In this document: in pieces, positions 33,209 to 42,496 of the stretch
Layout: each line of letters opens with the position of its first letter
How positions within the stretch are numbered: the stretch's first letter is position 1
NCBI RefSeq assembly: GCF_028473665.1
Contig: NZ_CP098774.1
Location: forward strand, 4,769,501-4,833,500
Origin: Sphingomonas sp. QA11
GTDB lineage: Bacteria > Pseudomonadota > Alphaproteobacteria > Sphingomonadales > Sphingomonadaceae
DNA: 64,000 bases
Direction of reading: 5' to 3'
Translations under genes and position numbers: made by a program
The notes under the pieces: model-generated
What the model was told of the DNA's origin: nothing
Seen by the model: only the letters and a program-made list of their open reading frames with translations
The model's database searches: none

Positions 33209-33919
33209 CTAGGGGGCGGCCAGCTTGCCGCAGCTCACCGGGCCGCCCGCGATCGCCTTCACCGTGCAGGCCGGCTTGCCATAGACGGTAACCGACCCCA
33301 GCCCGGTTGAGGTGACATTGGCGGTGAACCGGGCGGTCGCGCGTATCTCGCCGGGGCCGTCGAGCAGCAGGGTGAGATCGCCTGCACTCAGCGGCACGGC
33401 GTCGATCCCGCCCGTTCCATTGGTCATCAGCCGCACCTTGGCCGCTCGCCCGCCAAGCTTGATGCCGCCCGATCCGACCAGGGTCGCGTTGAGCTGATCG
33501 GCATCAAGCGTGGCCGCGTCGAGCGTGCCGCTGCCCGTCACCTGCAGGTCGATCCGTTGGCCCTTGACCGCGCCGGCGACGCTCAGCCTGCCGCCGCCGA
33601 TAAGGGTTGCACCGCGGATGGCCAGCGTCGAGATGCTGATCACCGGCGCGCTCACGCTCCCCCCGCCCGATTGTTCACCCCAGCCGTTGGCGCTGGCCCG
33701 GACAATCAGGGTTGTCCCTTCGACGCGGACATCGAGCGTATCGACCGCCCGGGCGTCACCATCGGCGCGCGCACCCGGCGACTTGCCCGTCACAAGCTTG
33801 ACCTGGAACGGCCCGTCAACGCGGACTCGGTCGAAGCTGCCGATCGCATAGACTCGGTTTGCCGCGCTCGCCGACATAGGCAGAAGCAGCAGGGCCAGCG
33901 CGGACAGATGACGGATCAT
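33209..33919 (-). CDS. Secreted GIN-domain (DUF2807) protein
   Basis: A 236-residue protein with a signal peptide (residues 1-19, ending SASA). The body is a repetitive right-handed beta structure with Gly-Ser-Gly steps (VTGSGTLDA, LVGSGGIKLG, NGTGGIDAV) as in the putative auto-transporter adhesin head GIN domain. The function of this domain in bacteria is not known; an envelope or surface role is inferred. It ends with a Cys pair (KPACTV, PVSCGKL) that could form a disulfide. The neighbouring gene on the same strand encodes a related lipoprotein, so the two are probably products of an old duplication. Confidence 0.82.
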   Translation of the reverse strand: MIRHLSALALLLLPMSASAANRVYAIGSFDRVRVDGPFQVKLVTGKSPGARADGDARAVDTLDVRVEGTTLIVRASANGWGEQSGGGSVSAPVISISTLAIRGATLIGGGRLSVAGAVKGQRIDLQVTGSGTLDAATLDADQLNATLVGSGGIKLGGRAAKVRLMTNGTGGIDAVPLSAGDLTLLLDGPGEIRATARFTANVTSTGLGSVTVYGKPACTVKAIAGGPVSCGKLAAP

Positions 33920-33959
33920 CCGCCCGGCATCGGCCCAATCGCGGTTTCAGGCAAGAGGC

Positions 33960-34712
33960 TCAGCTACCGCATTTCACCTCGCCGGACCCCTTCTTGGAGG
34001 TTGCGCAGCGGGCTCCCGGACCAAGATCGACATCGCCCGAGCCGACGACCGATACCGCCGCGCCGCCCTTTACGGCGGCACGCACGCTGCCCGACCCGGC
34101 GACCGATACCTCGGCGCCCTGGGCGGTCAGCCCCGGCGCGTCGACATCGCCCGATCCGGTGACGTCGATCGTCAGCTTCCTGGCGTTGCCTTTCAGCTTC
34201 ATGCCGCCTGATCCGGCGACCGAGAATTTGCCGGTCTCGACGTTGACCGTTGCGACCTCGAGATTGCCCGACCCGGCGCTTGAGCCGCTGAAGCTCTGGC
34301 CCTCTACCCGGTCGACCGCCAGGTTGCCGGAGCCGGCAATGCTCGCTTCGGCGATGCGCGGCATCGTCACGAAGACCTTCACGCCCTTGTGGCTGCCGCC
34401 GCCCCAATTGAAGCCGTCGCGGTTGATCCGGCCGATCCGAAGCGTGTCGCCGACTTTTTCGATCTTGAGTCGATCGAGTTCCTCCGAAGGCCCTTCGGCG
34501 CGCACCGAGAAACCGGTGCCGACGCGCACGTCGACATCGTCGGATCCGCGTAGCGCGACTCCGGTGAAATTCGCCACTGAATAACTGCGCGTGGTGCCGC
34601 TGCCCGATCCGGTGACGCCGGGCTTGGAATCATTGCCGCCCGATGTGAACGAGCAGGCCGCCAGTGGAATGGCGGTCAGCGGCAGGGCCGCGATCAGGGC
34701 AATGAGACGCAT
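33960..34712 (-). CDS. GIN-domain (DUF2807) lipoprotein
   Basis: A 250-residue protein with a lipoprotein signal; the lipobox LAAC has its Cys at residue 20, so it would be anchored in a membrane. A Gly/Ser-rich linker leads to the GIN domain, with many GSG turns (SIAGSGNLAV, SVAGSGGMKL, DVTGSGDVDA, SVVGSGDVDL) that form a regular ladder. ATG 34712 is chosen because GGAGG lies six bases upstream. It is followed 40 bases later by the second GIN-domain gene. Role unknown; both may work on the cell surface. Confidence 0.85.
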   Translation of the reverse strand: MRLIALIAALPLTAIPLAACSFTSGGNDSKPGVTGSGSGTTRSYSVANFTGVALRGSDDVDVRVGTGFSVRAEGPSEELDRLKIEKVGDTLRIGRINRDGFNWGGGSHKGVKVFVTMPRIAEASIAGSGNLAVDRVEGQSFSGSSAGSGNLEVATVNVETGKFSVAGSGGMKLKGNARKLTIDVTGSGDVDAPGLTAQGAEVSVAGSGSVRAAVKGGAAVSVVGSGDVDLGPGARCATSKKGSGEVKCGS

Positions 34713-34781
34713 GATATCCTCCGTGTGTGTATTGTGTGAATAACACACCTATAAAGCGCGCGCAAATGAAAAGGGCCAACG

Positions 34782-34810
34782 AAAAAGGGGCGGCCGTTGC
34801 CGGCCGCCCC
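34782..34810 (-). terminator. Intrinsic terminator of carD
   Basis: On the minus strand a perfect ten-base stem, GGGGCGGCCG/CGGCCGCCCC with a four-base loop, is followed by five T. It starts 29 bases after the carD stop. Confidence 0.9.
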
Positions 34811-34839
34811 TCTTGCTGGTTCCGGATCGGACGCCGCGA

Positions 34840-35373
34840 TCAGGCGGGCGTCTTGTCCTTGTTGTGGATCGCCGCGGCCTTGCGCAGGATCTCCAGGATC
34901 TTTTCCTGAGCCGTCGGCTCGTCGACCTGCTCCATCGCGGCGAGTTCGCGCGCGAGGCGGCTGGTCGCCGCTTCGAAGATCTGGCGCTCCGAATAGCTCT
35001 GCTCGGGCTGGTCGTCGGCACGGAACAGGTCGCGGACCACTTCGGCGATCGACACCAGGTCGCCCGAATTGATCTTCGCTTCATATTCCTGGGCACGGCG
35101 CGACCACATGGTGCGCTTCACGCGCGGCTTGCCGGTCAGCGTGTCGAGCGCCTCGCGCAGCGTCTTGTCGGACGACAGCTTGCGCATGCCGACGCTCTCG
35201 GCCTTGTTGGTCGGTACGCGGAGCGTCATGCGCTCCTTCTCGAAGCGGAGAACATAGAGTTCGAGTTGCATGCCGGCGATTTCCTGCCGCTGCAGCTCGA
35301 TGACACGGCCAACGCCGTGCTTGGGGTAAACGACATAATCGCCGACGTCGAAGGACAGCGCCTTGGCAGCCAT
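34840..35373 (-). CDS. CarD-family RNA polymerase-binding regulator (CdnL)
   Basis: A 177-residue CarD/CdnL protein. The N-terminal Tudor-like RNA-polymerase interaction domain contains VGDYVVYPKHGVGRVIEL (about residues 10-27); the C-terminal helical domain binds DNA near the -10 element and stabilises open complexes, promoting rRNA and growth-related transcription. It is the last gene of a codirectional minus-strand set (helicase, S4 protein, ferredoxin, CarD) with a strong terminator behind it. The 229 bases upstream could hold its own promoter. Confidence 0.94.
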   Translation of the reverse strand: MAAKALSFDVGDYVVYPKHGVGRVIELQRQEIAGMQLELYVLRFEKERMTLRVPTNKAESVGMRKLSSDKTLREALDTLTGKPRVKRTMWSRRAQEYEAKINSGDLVSIAEVVRDLFRADDQPEQSYSERQIFEAATSRLARELAAMEQVDEPTAQEKILEILRKAAAIHNKDKTPA

Positions 35374-35602
35374 TCCGTTGAGCCTTTCCGTGGACTGGTT
35401 CCCCTGAGGGTGCGCGTCAGCAGCGTTGCTGCGTGCGCGCGATAAGGGGGTGTTGATTTAAACGTCTCCAGCCGGATGACGCGAATCCGCGCCTCCGTCC
35501 TACCTCATGTAGCAGAGTCGTAATAAAATTACCAGCCGCACTAGGCCCGTTCCGGGCCGTCCGTGCGAAAAATAGTATGGATGCGACGAAAAGAGCCGCT
35601 GA

Positions 35603-35944
35603 TCAGTCGCCCTTGCCGGCCTCCGGCGAGAAGTATTTGTCGTACTTGCCTTCTTCGCCCTTGTGCTCGTCGGCGTCGGCGGGAGTCTGGTCGGCCTTGC
35701 GTGTCACATTGGGCCATTGCGACGAGAAGCTGTTGTTCAGCTCGAGCCATTTTTCCAGGCCGCTCTCGGTATCGGGCAGGATCGCCTCGGCCGGGCATTC
35801 GGGCTCGCACACGCCGCAATCGATGCATTCGCTGGGGTTGATCACCAGCATGTTCTCGCCTTCATAGAAGCAATCGACCGGACAAACCTCGACGCAGTCC
35901 ATGTACTTGCAGCGAATGCAGGCATCGGTGACGACGTAGGTCAT
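35603..35944 (-). CDS. fdxA: 7Fe ferredoxin FdxA
   Basis: A 113-residue ferredoxin starting MTYVVTDACIRCKYMDC. The first half has CIRCKYMDCVEVCPVDC and the second half CIDCGVCEPECP, the pattern of [3Fe-4S][4Fe-4S] 7Fe ferredoxins, which carry low-potential electrons. The C-terminal 45 residues form the extension usual for the alphaproteobacterial type. ATG 35944 is chosen because the conserved start lies there; the longer open frame adds 25 unrelated residues. It lies between the S4-domain gene and carD. Confidence 0.95.
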   Translation of the reverse strand: MTYVVTDACIRCKYMDCVEVCPVDCFYEGENMLVINPSECIDCGVCEPECPAEAILPDTESGLEKWLELNNSFSSQWPNVTRKADQTPADADEHKGEEGKYDKYFSPEAGKGD

Positions 35945-36015
35945 TGCAAACTCCCCAGCTCGGAACACACGGGTCCGACGAAACGCCCGTCTGCTATGCC
36001 CCGTCGCCGCCGTCG

Positions 36016-36339
36016 TCAATCGCCCGAAGCCTGATGCGAGACGTTCTCAATGACGAGGTCGGTGTAGCAGGCGCGTGCCTCGGGTGCGGGCCCCCGCCGT
36101 GGCGGCAGCGCCTCCACCCGGATCGCGCGTACCCTGTCGCCCTGGACAAAGGCCAGCACGCTGCCGATGCGAACACTTGCATGGGCGCGGTCGATCGCAC
36201 GCCCGTCGAGCCGCAGCCGGCCCTCGCCGGCGATCTTCTGGGCGGCGCTGCGCGTCTTTGCGAGCCGCGCGAACCAGAGGAACCGGTCGAGCCGCATCGT
36301 CTGGCCGCCAGCCCCGATGCTAGCCCCGACACTAGCCAT
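36016..36339 (-). CDS. S4-domain RNA-binding protein (Hsp15-like)
   Basis: A 107-residue protein with one S4 domain (MRLDRFLWFARLAKTRSAA..., about residues 15-60) as in the ribosome-associated heat-shock protein Hsp15, which rescues stalled 50S subunits. ATG 36339 overlaps the helicase stop by eight bases (ATGGCTAG), so it is translationally coupled; an internal ATG at 36297 starts exactly at the S4 domain and is also possible. It probably binds rRNA or tRNA. The helicase before it also belongs to RNA metabolism. Confidence 0.85.
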   Translation of the reverse strand: MASVGASIGAGGQTMRLDRFLWFARLAKTRSAAQKIAGEGRLRLDGRAIDRAHASVRIGSVLAFVQGDRVRAIRVEALPPRRGPAPEARACYTDLVIENVSHQASGD

Positions 36340-38848
36340 GCGTGGAGCGCAGTCCGGCCAGCGCCGCAAAGGCATTATCGCGTGGCGGCGGGGCCACCTT
36401 GGCACGGGTAAGCCCCCGCCATACCCAGTGTGGCGCTCCCGCCTGCGCATGTTCTTCCCGTGCCGGGGCCATGCGAAAGCCGAGCGCCGCCATCAACCGC
36501 GCCAGAGTCTCGGGGGTCACGCCGATAGAGGTGGCGAGCGCGGGGTCGGGGGCGAAGGGCTTCCGACCGGCGCGCGCTTCATGCGCGGCCCGGGCGATCC
36601 GCTCGGCCAGGTCGACCCGCACCGCCTGGTTGCCGAGCGGGCGAAAGCCGTCGGCGAGCGTCGCGCCCGGGGCGCCACGGGCGAGCACCGTCGCGCCATC
36701 GGGCGGTGCTGCCCCCGGCGCGTGCCCTGCCTGCGCCGCGATCAGCATCCGCCGCCATCGCGCCGGGCCGGGCTTGAGCAGCCGCGGGTCGAACAGGTCG
36801 AGCGCCCCGATCGTCACGCCGACCGCGCGCAGCCTCTTGCGGGCCGCCGCGTCGAGCGAATCCACCGCGGCGTCGATCCCGCTCCGCGCGACGATCCCGC
36901 CCGCCCCGACCAGGGCGGCGGCCACGGCGCGGAGCGGCGGCGTCGCCGACGGATCGCGCTGCGCCGCATCGAGCGCGACCAGGCCGGGCAGGCGCTGCTG
37001 TATCTGGCCGGCCATCCAGTACTCCAGCCGGGCCCGCACCCTGGCCTGCAACCCGCGATCGAGGCAGTCGAGCGCACGGTCCAGCGTCAGGCGCGGCCGG
37101 GCGAGTGATGGCCCGGTCGCCAGTCCGGCGACTTTCAGCCCGTTCCACAGAATCGCCGGCGGTCCATTGTCGTCGATCGCCAGCGCCGTCTCAGCGGCGG
37201 TAGCGAGCGCTTCGCCCCGCCGCGCCCGCTCGTCGCCCAGGCGGCGTTCGGCCGCGGCGAGCAGCAGCCTCTTGTCGCCGTGCCGCGCGTCGGCGGCGAC
37301 GGTGAAGCGGAAGCCGTCGAGCCGCCCGATCGCATGCTCCTCGACCATCACCTCGCCTTCGGGCCCGATCGTCACCGGCAGGGCGCCCTTGTCGGCGCCG
37401 ATCTGGCGCAGCAGCATCGTCGTCCGCTTGTCGACGAAGCGCTGGGTCAGGCTGAGGTGCAGCGCGTCGGAAAGCCGTTCCTCGACCGCCGCCGCCCGGC
37501 CCGCCCAATGTGCCGGATCGGCGAGCCAGTCGGGCCGGTTGGCGATATAGGCCCAACTCCGCGCCGCCGCGATCCGACCGGCCAGCGTCTCGACATCGCC
37601 CGCGACATTGTCGAGACGGGCGATCTCCTCCGCGAACCAGGTGTGCGGGATGTGGCCGTTCCCCTCGCTGAGATGCCCGAACACCCGTCCGGCGAAGCGG
37701 GCATGCGGGTCGACGCCGAGCTTGCGGAAATCGGGCAGCCCGGCCGCCGCCCATAGCCGCCTGACCATCGCCGGGGACCTGACACGGTCGCGCACCCAGT
37801 CCTCTTCGGCCAGCCGCTTGAGGATGGCGAGGTCGGTCGCCTGCGGCGCGGCGCGCAGCACCCGCTCGGTTGGCCGCGCCTCCAGGCTGGCGACCAGCGC
37901 GTCGATGCTCGCCATGTCGGGATCGCCGTCGCGCCAGTAGAGGAAGTCGAGCCGCGGGAAGCGATGCTCCTCGATCGCCAGCACTTCCTCCGGGGTGAAG
38001 GCGCCCGGCCCCTCTTCGACCAGCGCGCCGAACGTCCCGTCGCGCTGGTGCCGCCCCGCGCGGCCGGCGATCTGCGCCATCTCCGCCACGGTCAGCCGGC
38101 GCTGGCGGTGCCCGTCGAACTTGTCGAGGCTGGCGAAGGCGACATGCGCCACGTCCATGTTGAGACCCATGCCGATCGCATCGGTCGCGACCAGATAATC
38201 GACCTCGCCGGCCTGGAACATCGCGACCTGAGCGTTGCGCGTGCGCGGAGACAGCGCGCCCATCACCACGGCCGCTCCGCCGCGCAGCCGCCGCAGCATC
38301 TCGGCCACGGCATAGACCTCCTCGGCCGAGAAGGCGACGATGGCGGAGCGCTTGGGCAGTCGGGAGATCTTCCGCGCGCCGGCATAGCTGAGCGTCGAGA
38401 AGCGCGGCCGGTTGAGGATGTCGATCCCCGGCACCAGCGCCTTGAGCATCGGCCGGAGCGCTTCCGATCCGAGGATCATCGTCTCCTCGCGGCCCCGCGC
38501 GCGGAGGATCCGGTCAGTGAAGACATGGCCGCGCTCGGGGTCGGCGCCAAGCTGTGCCTCGTCGATACCGACAAAGGCCAGGTCGCGATCCAGTGGCATC
38601 GATTCAGCGGTACACAGGAACCAGCGCGCGTCCTTCGGGACGATCTTCTCCTCGCCGGTGATCAGCGCGACCTGGTTCGCGCCCTTGATCCTGACCACCC
38701 GGTCATAGACCTCCCGGGCCAGCAGGCGCAGCGGAAAGCCGATCATGCCGCTCGAATGGCCGCACAGCCGTTCGACCGCCAAATGGGTCTTGCCGGTATT
38801 GGTGGGGCCCAGCACAGCGGTGACCGGACGTTCGGTGTCGCGACTCAT
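36332..38848 (-). CDS. Suv3-like superfamily 2 RNA/DNA helicase
   Basis: An 838-residue helicase. Motif I is GPTNTGKTH at residues 14-22, the DEAD-box-like motif II reads GIDEAQ, and motif VI is QIAGRAGRHQRDG. The arrangement is that of the alphaproteobacterial homologues of mitochondrial Suv3, a helicase of RNA turnover. After the helicase core (about residues 1-420) there is a long helical C-terminal half. ATG 38848 is preferred; TTG 38872 is eight codons upstream. It is the first gene of the S4/fdxA/carD direction and overlaps the S4 gene. Confidence 0.88.
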   Translation of the reverse strand: MSRDTERPVTAVLGPTNTGKTHLAVERLCGHSSGMIGFPLRLLAREVYDRVVRIKGANQVALITGEEKIVPKDARWFLCTAESMPLDRDLAFVGIDEAQLGADPERGHVFTDRILRARGREETMILGSEALRPMLKALVPGIDILNRPRFSTLSYAGARKISRLPKRSAIVAFSAEEVYAVAEMLRRLRGGAAVVMGALSPRTRNAQVAMFQAGEVDYLVATDAIGMGLNMDVAHVAFASLDKFDGHRQRRLTVAEMAQIAGRAGRHQRDGTFGALVEEGPGAFTPEEVLAIEEHRFPRLDFLYWRDGDPDMASIDALVASLEARPTERVLRAAPQATDLAILKRLAEEDWVRDRVRSPAMVRRLWAAAGLPDFRKLGVDPHARFAGRVFGHLSEGNGHIPHTWFAEEIARLDNVAGDVETLAGRIAAARSWAYIANRPDWLADPAHWAGRAAAVEERLSDALHLSLTQRFVDKRTTMLLRQIGADKGALPVTIGPEGEVMVEEHAIGRLDGFRFTVAADARHGDKRLLLAAAERRLGDERARRGEALATAAETALAIDDNGPPAILWNGLKVAGLATGPSLARPRLTLDRALDCLDRGLQARVRARLEYWMAGQIQQRLPGLVALDAAQRDPSATPPLRAVAAALVGAGGIVARSGIDAAVDSLDAAARKRLRAVGVTIGALDLFDPRLLKPGPARWRRMLIAAQAGHAPGAAPPDGATVLARGAPGATLADGFRPLGNQAVRVDLAERIARAAHEARAGRKPFAPDPALATSIGVTPETLARLMAALGFRMAPAREEHAQAGAPHWVWRGLTRAKVAPPPRDNAFAALAGLRSTHG

Positions 38849-39034
38849 CGTGAAGGCAACATCGCGTGCCAATCGCCCCTGCGCAACCTGCCAGCGTCAA
38901 AAACAACGCTAACCATATCGAATAGCTGGCGGATTCGGTTGATAACTCCTTGTCGCAGGGCCGCCACGCTTCGCCGCGCGTGCCTCGCCCCGGGACATTC
39001 CTTAATTTGACTTTAGGAGAATGTCGCCACAGTC

Positions 39035-40567
39035 ATGCGACCTCGCGCCGGGGGGTTCTTTTTTCAGACGGCGCCGCGATCTGGGGGCGGACAGCCTTTG
39101 TTCTTGCGCAGCGATCATGGCTCGGATCAGGCGGGGGGTACCGCTACCCTGTCGTTCGGCCGGGCCATCGTACCGATGGCGGAGCCGGGCACGCTCGAGC
39201 GGCTGCGCGACGCGATCGCCCGTATCGACTGGGCACCCGATCTCGGGTCGCAGATCGGCTCGCTCGACTGGTGGCGCGGTGCCGCGACCTGCGCCGCGCT
39301 CTGCACCGCCAGCTGGATGCTCGCCCCGGGCTTCGACACGAAGATCATCGGCGCCGCGCCGGCAGCGCTCGACGGCGACGCCTGGGACGAGGCGCGCGCC
39401 CAGTCGATCGCGCCGCTTGCCTGGGGTGCCGATACCGGGCGCCACATGGCGGCGAACGACCTCGTCGCGCCGCTCAGCCAGACGCCCGAACGCCCGATCG
39501 TCGATATCACCACCCTGTTCGGCAATGGTGACAGCTTCACCCGCGTCCTGCAGCGCGCGGGTGTTTCGGAAGGTGACGCCACCGCGACCGCCCGGCTCGT
39601 CTCGGGCGCGGTCGGCCTTGGCGATATCAAGCCCGGCACGCCGATCGACATGACGCTCGGGCGCCGCCCGAACCGCAATGTCGCCCGCCCGCTCGATCTC
39701 CTGTCCTTCCGCGCGCGCTTCGATCTCAACCTCAGCGTGTCGCGCGTGAACGGCGCGCTCACCCTGGTGCGCCATCCGATCGTGATCGATCATACGCCCG
39801 CCCGTTTCCAGGGCCTGGCCGGCCGAAGCCTCTACCGCTCGGCCAGGGCCGCCGGCGTTCCCGCCAAGATCGTCGAATCCTACATCAAGGCAATGGCGAC
39901 GCGCCTTTCGGTCGGCCGAGACGTCGGTGCCGGCGATACGTTCGACATCATCGTCGAACAGGCCCGCGCAGCGACCGGCGAAGTCCAGATCGGCAACCTG
40001 ATGTTCGCGGGGCTCGACCAGGGCCGCAAGAAGACCCAGCTCGTCAAATGGAATGACGGCCAATGGTATGAGGCGTCGGGCCAGTATGAACGGCGCGGGA
40101 CGATGGGCATGCCCGTCGCCGGCCATATCACCTCGACCTTCGGCCTGCGCCGTCACCCGCTGCTCGGCTTCACCCGGATGCACAAGGGGCTCGATATCGG
40201 TGCGCCCTATGGTTCGCCGATCCGCGCGGCGATGGGCGGCATCGTCGCCTTTGCCGGGCGCAACGCCGGCTATGGCAATTTCGTGAAGCTGGCGCATGGC
40301 GGGGGCATCGGTACCGGCTATGGTCATATGAGCCGAATCGCGGTGCATGCCGGCACGCGCGTCTCGGCCGGCCAGGTCATCGGCTATGTCGGCTCGACCG
40401 GCCTGTCGACCGGCCCGCATCTTCATTGGGAGGTGTGGAAGAACGGCGTCGCGGTCAACCCGCGCTCAATGTCCTTCTCCAGCATGGCCCAGCTCACCGG
40501 CGAGGCATTGCGCGCGTTCAAGGCGCGCTATGCCGGCCTGATGGCGGTGAAGCCCGGCGCGCAGTGA
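39035..40567 (+). CDS. M23 family metallopeptidase (LytM/murein endopeptidase type)
   Basis: A 510-residue envelope protein. After a basic, poorly defined N-terminal region there is one hydrophobic segment (about residues 80-100) that could anchor it or serve as an internal signal. A repeat of OapA/LysM-like character precedes the C-terminal M23 domain. Zinc ligands are His383 and Asp387 in MHKGLDIG and His464 in the HLH of GPHLHWEVW. Such enzymes cleave peptidoglycan cross-bridges, or, when degenerate, activate amidases; the ligands seem intact here. It is divergent from the helicase and convergent with an araC gene, six bases away. Confidence 0.85.
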   Translation: MRPRAGGFFFQTAPRSGGGQPLFLRSDHGSDQAGGTATLSFGRAIVPMAEPGTLERLRDAIARIDWAPDLGSQIGSLDWWRGAATCAALCTASWMLAPGFDTKIIGAAPAALDGDAWDEARAQSIAPLAWGADTGRHMAANDLVAPLSQTPERPIVDITTLFGNGDSFTRVLQRAGVSEGDATATARLVSGAVGLGDIKPGTPIDMTLGRRPNRNVARPLDLLSFRARFDLNLSVSRVNGALTLVRHPIVIDHTPARFQGLAGRSLYRSARAAGVPAKIVESYIKAMATRLSVGRDVGAGDTFDIIVEQARAATGEVQIGNLMFAGLDQGRKKTQLVKWNDGQWYEASGQYERRGTMGMPVAGHITSTFGLRRHPLLGFTRMHKGLDIGAPYGSPIRAAMGGIVAFAGRNAGYGNFVKLAHGGGIGTGYGHMSRIAVHAGTRVSAGQVIGYVGSTGLSTGPHLHWEVWKNGVAVNPRSMSFSSMAQLTGEALRAFKARYAGLMAVKPGAQ

Positions 40568-40573
40568 TCGGCG

Positions 40574-41587
40574 TCAGCCGGTTCTGCGTCCACGCGGGCT
40601 CGATCCGGTCCAGCGCTTGAACGCCCTTGAAAAGGAGCTCGGGTCCGAAAAACCGACCAGATAGGCCGTTTCGTTCACCGAGGTCTTCCTCCCGCTCAGG
40701 TAATGCAGTGCCATCCGATGGCGCAGATCGTCGATCAGCGCCTCGAAGCTCACATCCTCTTCCTTCAGGCGGCGATAGAGCGATTGCCGGCTCATGCCGA
40801 TCTGCCGCGCGATATCCTCCATGGTCAGGTCGCCGGTGTGCAGCAGCGGGATGGCGAGGCTTTCCACCCGGCCGCGCATCGTCGTCGCCTTCTCAAGGCT
40901 CTTCAGCAGGCGCTCGGCATGCTCGCTGAGCACCCCGAAGACATAAAGGTTCGGCTGGTGCAGCTCGATCGACAGCCAGGAGGGGTCGATCATGATCGCG
41001 TTCCTGTCGCTGCCGAACGTCACCGGCACCTCCAGCACGCGCTCATAGTTGGCGGCATGGTCCGGGGCCTCATGGGTGACGTGCACCGCCTTGGCGAAGG
41101 GTGCGTCGGGGAAGTGGCGCCTGGTCTCGGAAATGAAGCGCGACCAGGTCGATTCAGTCATTTCGGGAAAGGCGTTCGGGTCGCTGCGCATATCGACCAG
41201 CCACAATTCACCGTCGATCGGGGTCAGCTGGAACCGCCCGCCGCTCACCGGGATGTCGACCTCCGCGGTCAGGCGGCTGAAACGGTTCAGTTCCATCAGT
41301 GCGGCGCCCATGGTCGGCGCGGCATAGCAGATCAGCCCGACGACCGAGATTTCCTTGAAATCCTTCTCGGCGCCCAGGTCGAGCGCCAGGGCGGGCGCGT
41401 CGCACAGCTCCTTGGCCGCCTTCATCAGCGCGATGTAGCGGGCCATCGGCACGCGACTATCGGGGTCGGCCAGCGCGTCGGCCGCGATGCCGGATCGCTC
41501 GGCAAGCAGCGTCGCGCTGGCGCCCTTCGCCACCGCGAACTGCATCAGATTATGGGCATACCCCCCTGATACGGTCGGTTCGGGCAC
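40574..41587 (-). CDS. AraC family regulator
   Basis: A 337-residue regulator. The N-terminal three quarters are an arabinose-binding-like (AraC_binding_2-type) ligand domain; the C-terminal hundred residues contain two helix-turn-helix motifs, with IGMSRQSLYRRLKEE and YLVGFSDPSSFSRAFKRWTG, the typical AraC end. It starts at GTG behind AGGAGGG about six bases upstream, which settles the start. It is divergent from a DUF2306 membrane-protein gene only about 85 bases away, so control of that gene is likely. Ligand unknown. Confidence 0.9.
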   Translation of the reverse strand: MPEPTVSGGYAHNLMQFAVAKGASATLLAERSGIAADALADPDSRVPMARYIALMKAAKELCDAPALALDLGAEKDFKEISVVGLICYAAPTMGAALMELNRFSRLTAEVDIPVSGGRFQLTPIDGELWLVDMRSDPNAFPEMTESTWSRFISETRRHFPDAPFAKAVHVTHEAPDHAANYERVLEVPVTFGSDRNAIMIDPSWLSIELHQPNLYVFGVLSEHAERLLKSLEKATTMRGRVESLAIPLLHTGDLTMEDIARQIGMSRQSLYRRLKEEDVSFEALIDDLRHRMALHYLSGRKTSVNETAYLVGFSDPSSFSRAFKRWTGSSPRGRRTG

Positions 41588-41671
41588 GCTTCTCCCTCCT
41601 GGAACGCAAAGCCATGTTTTTGATCGTTCCTGTCATGTGCCCGGAATCCGGCGCGGACTAAAGCCCGGAGG

Positions 41672-42484
41672 ATGGAAGAACCGAAGACGATGCAGGTCGC
41701 GACCGCCGCCAGAGCCTTGAGGGCATCGGGCATGTTCTGGTTCCTGACGGCGCTGGCCGGCCAATGGCTGTTCGTCATCTATATCGCGGCTTTCTACGGC
41801 GGGGCGGCGGCGCGGGGTGCCTTTGCCGAGTGGAACGACGTGCTGGTCGGCGGCTATGTCGCCGGCGGTACCGTCGGCAATGTCGTGCTGGCGGCGCATC
41901 TGCTGCTGGCTGCGGTCATCACCATCGGCGGGCCGCTCCAGCTCGTGCCGTGGATCCGCGCGCGGTTCCTGCTCTTCCATCGCTGGAACGGGCGGCTGTA
42001 CATCCTCACCGCGATCGTGATCAGCCTTGCCGGACTCTACATGGTCTGGACCCGCGGCACCGCGGGCGGCCTGGCGATGTGGGTCGGGATCAGCATCAAC
42101 GGGGTGCTCATCCTGGTCGCCGCCGTCACCGCATGGCGCCTGGCGCTGGCGCGCCGGATCGCGGCGCATCGCCGCTGGGCATTGCGCAGCTTCATCCTGG
42201 TCAGCGGAGTATGGTTCTTCCGGGTCGGGCTGATGTGCTGGGTCCTGCTCAACCAGGGCCCGGTCGGCATCGGCAAGGATTTCGACGGGCCGTTCGTGCG
42301 CTTCTGGGCATTCGGCTGCTATCTCGTGCCGCTCGCCGTGCTCGAACTCTATCTGCGCGCGCAGGATCGCGGGACGCCGACCGGTCGATACGCGATGGCG
42401 GGCGGGCTGACGATACTGACGCTCGGCACGGGGATCGGGATCGTCGGCGCCGCGATGGGGATGTGGCTGCCGCGGCTGACCTGA
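41672..42484 (+). CDS. DUF2306 membrane protein
   Basis: A 270-residue integral membrane protein with about seven hydrophobic segments, including LFVIYIAAFYGG, LLLAAVITIGGPLQL and the stretch ending FRVGLMCW. It matches the DUF2306 family, in which a conserved HRWNGRLYI and HRRWALRSFIL region face the membrane. Function is unknown; a role in stress response or heme/redox context has not been shown. Divergent from araC. ATG 41672 overlaps GGAGG, so an internal ATG at 41690 could be the true start. Confidence 0.72.
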   Translation: MEEPKTMQVATAARALRASGMFWFLTALAGQWLFVIYIAAFYGGAAARGAFAEWNDVLVGGYVAGGTVGNVVLAAHLLLAAVITIGGPLQLVPWIRARFLLFHRWNGRLYILTAIVISLAGLYMVWTRGTAGGLAMWVGISINGVLILVAAVTAWRLALARRIAAHRRWALRSFILVSGVWFFRVGLMCWVLLNQGPVGIGKDFDGPFVRFWAFGCYLVPLAVLELYLRAQDRGTPTGRYAMAGGLTILTLGTGIGIVGAAMGMWLPRLT

Positions 42485-42496
42485 GGCGCCCGGCGA

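Noticed and set aside
35545..35575. GGCCCG-TTC-CGGGCC hairpin behind fdxA as terminator
   Set aside because: No T run follows on the minus strand, so it was not annotated.
39002..40426. 474-codon minus-strand frame opposite the M23 peptidase
   Set aside because: The plus strand has intact zinc ligands and family structure; the opposite frame is an artefact of high GC.
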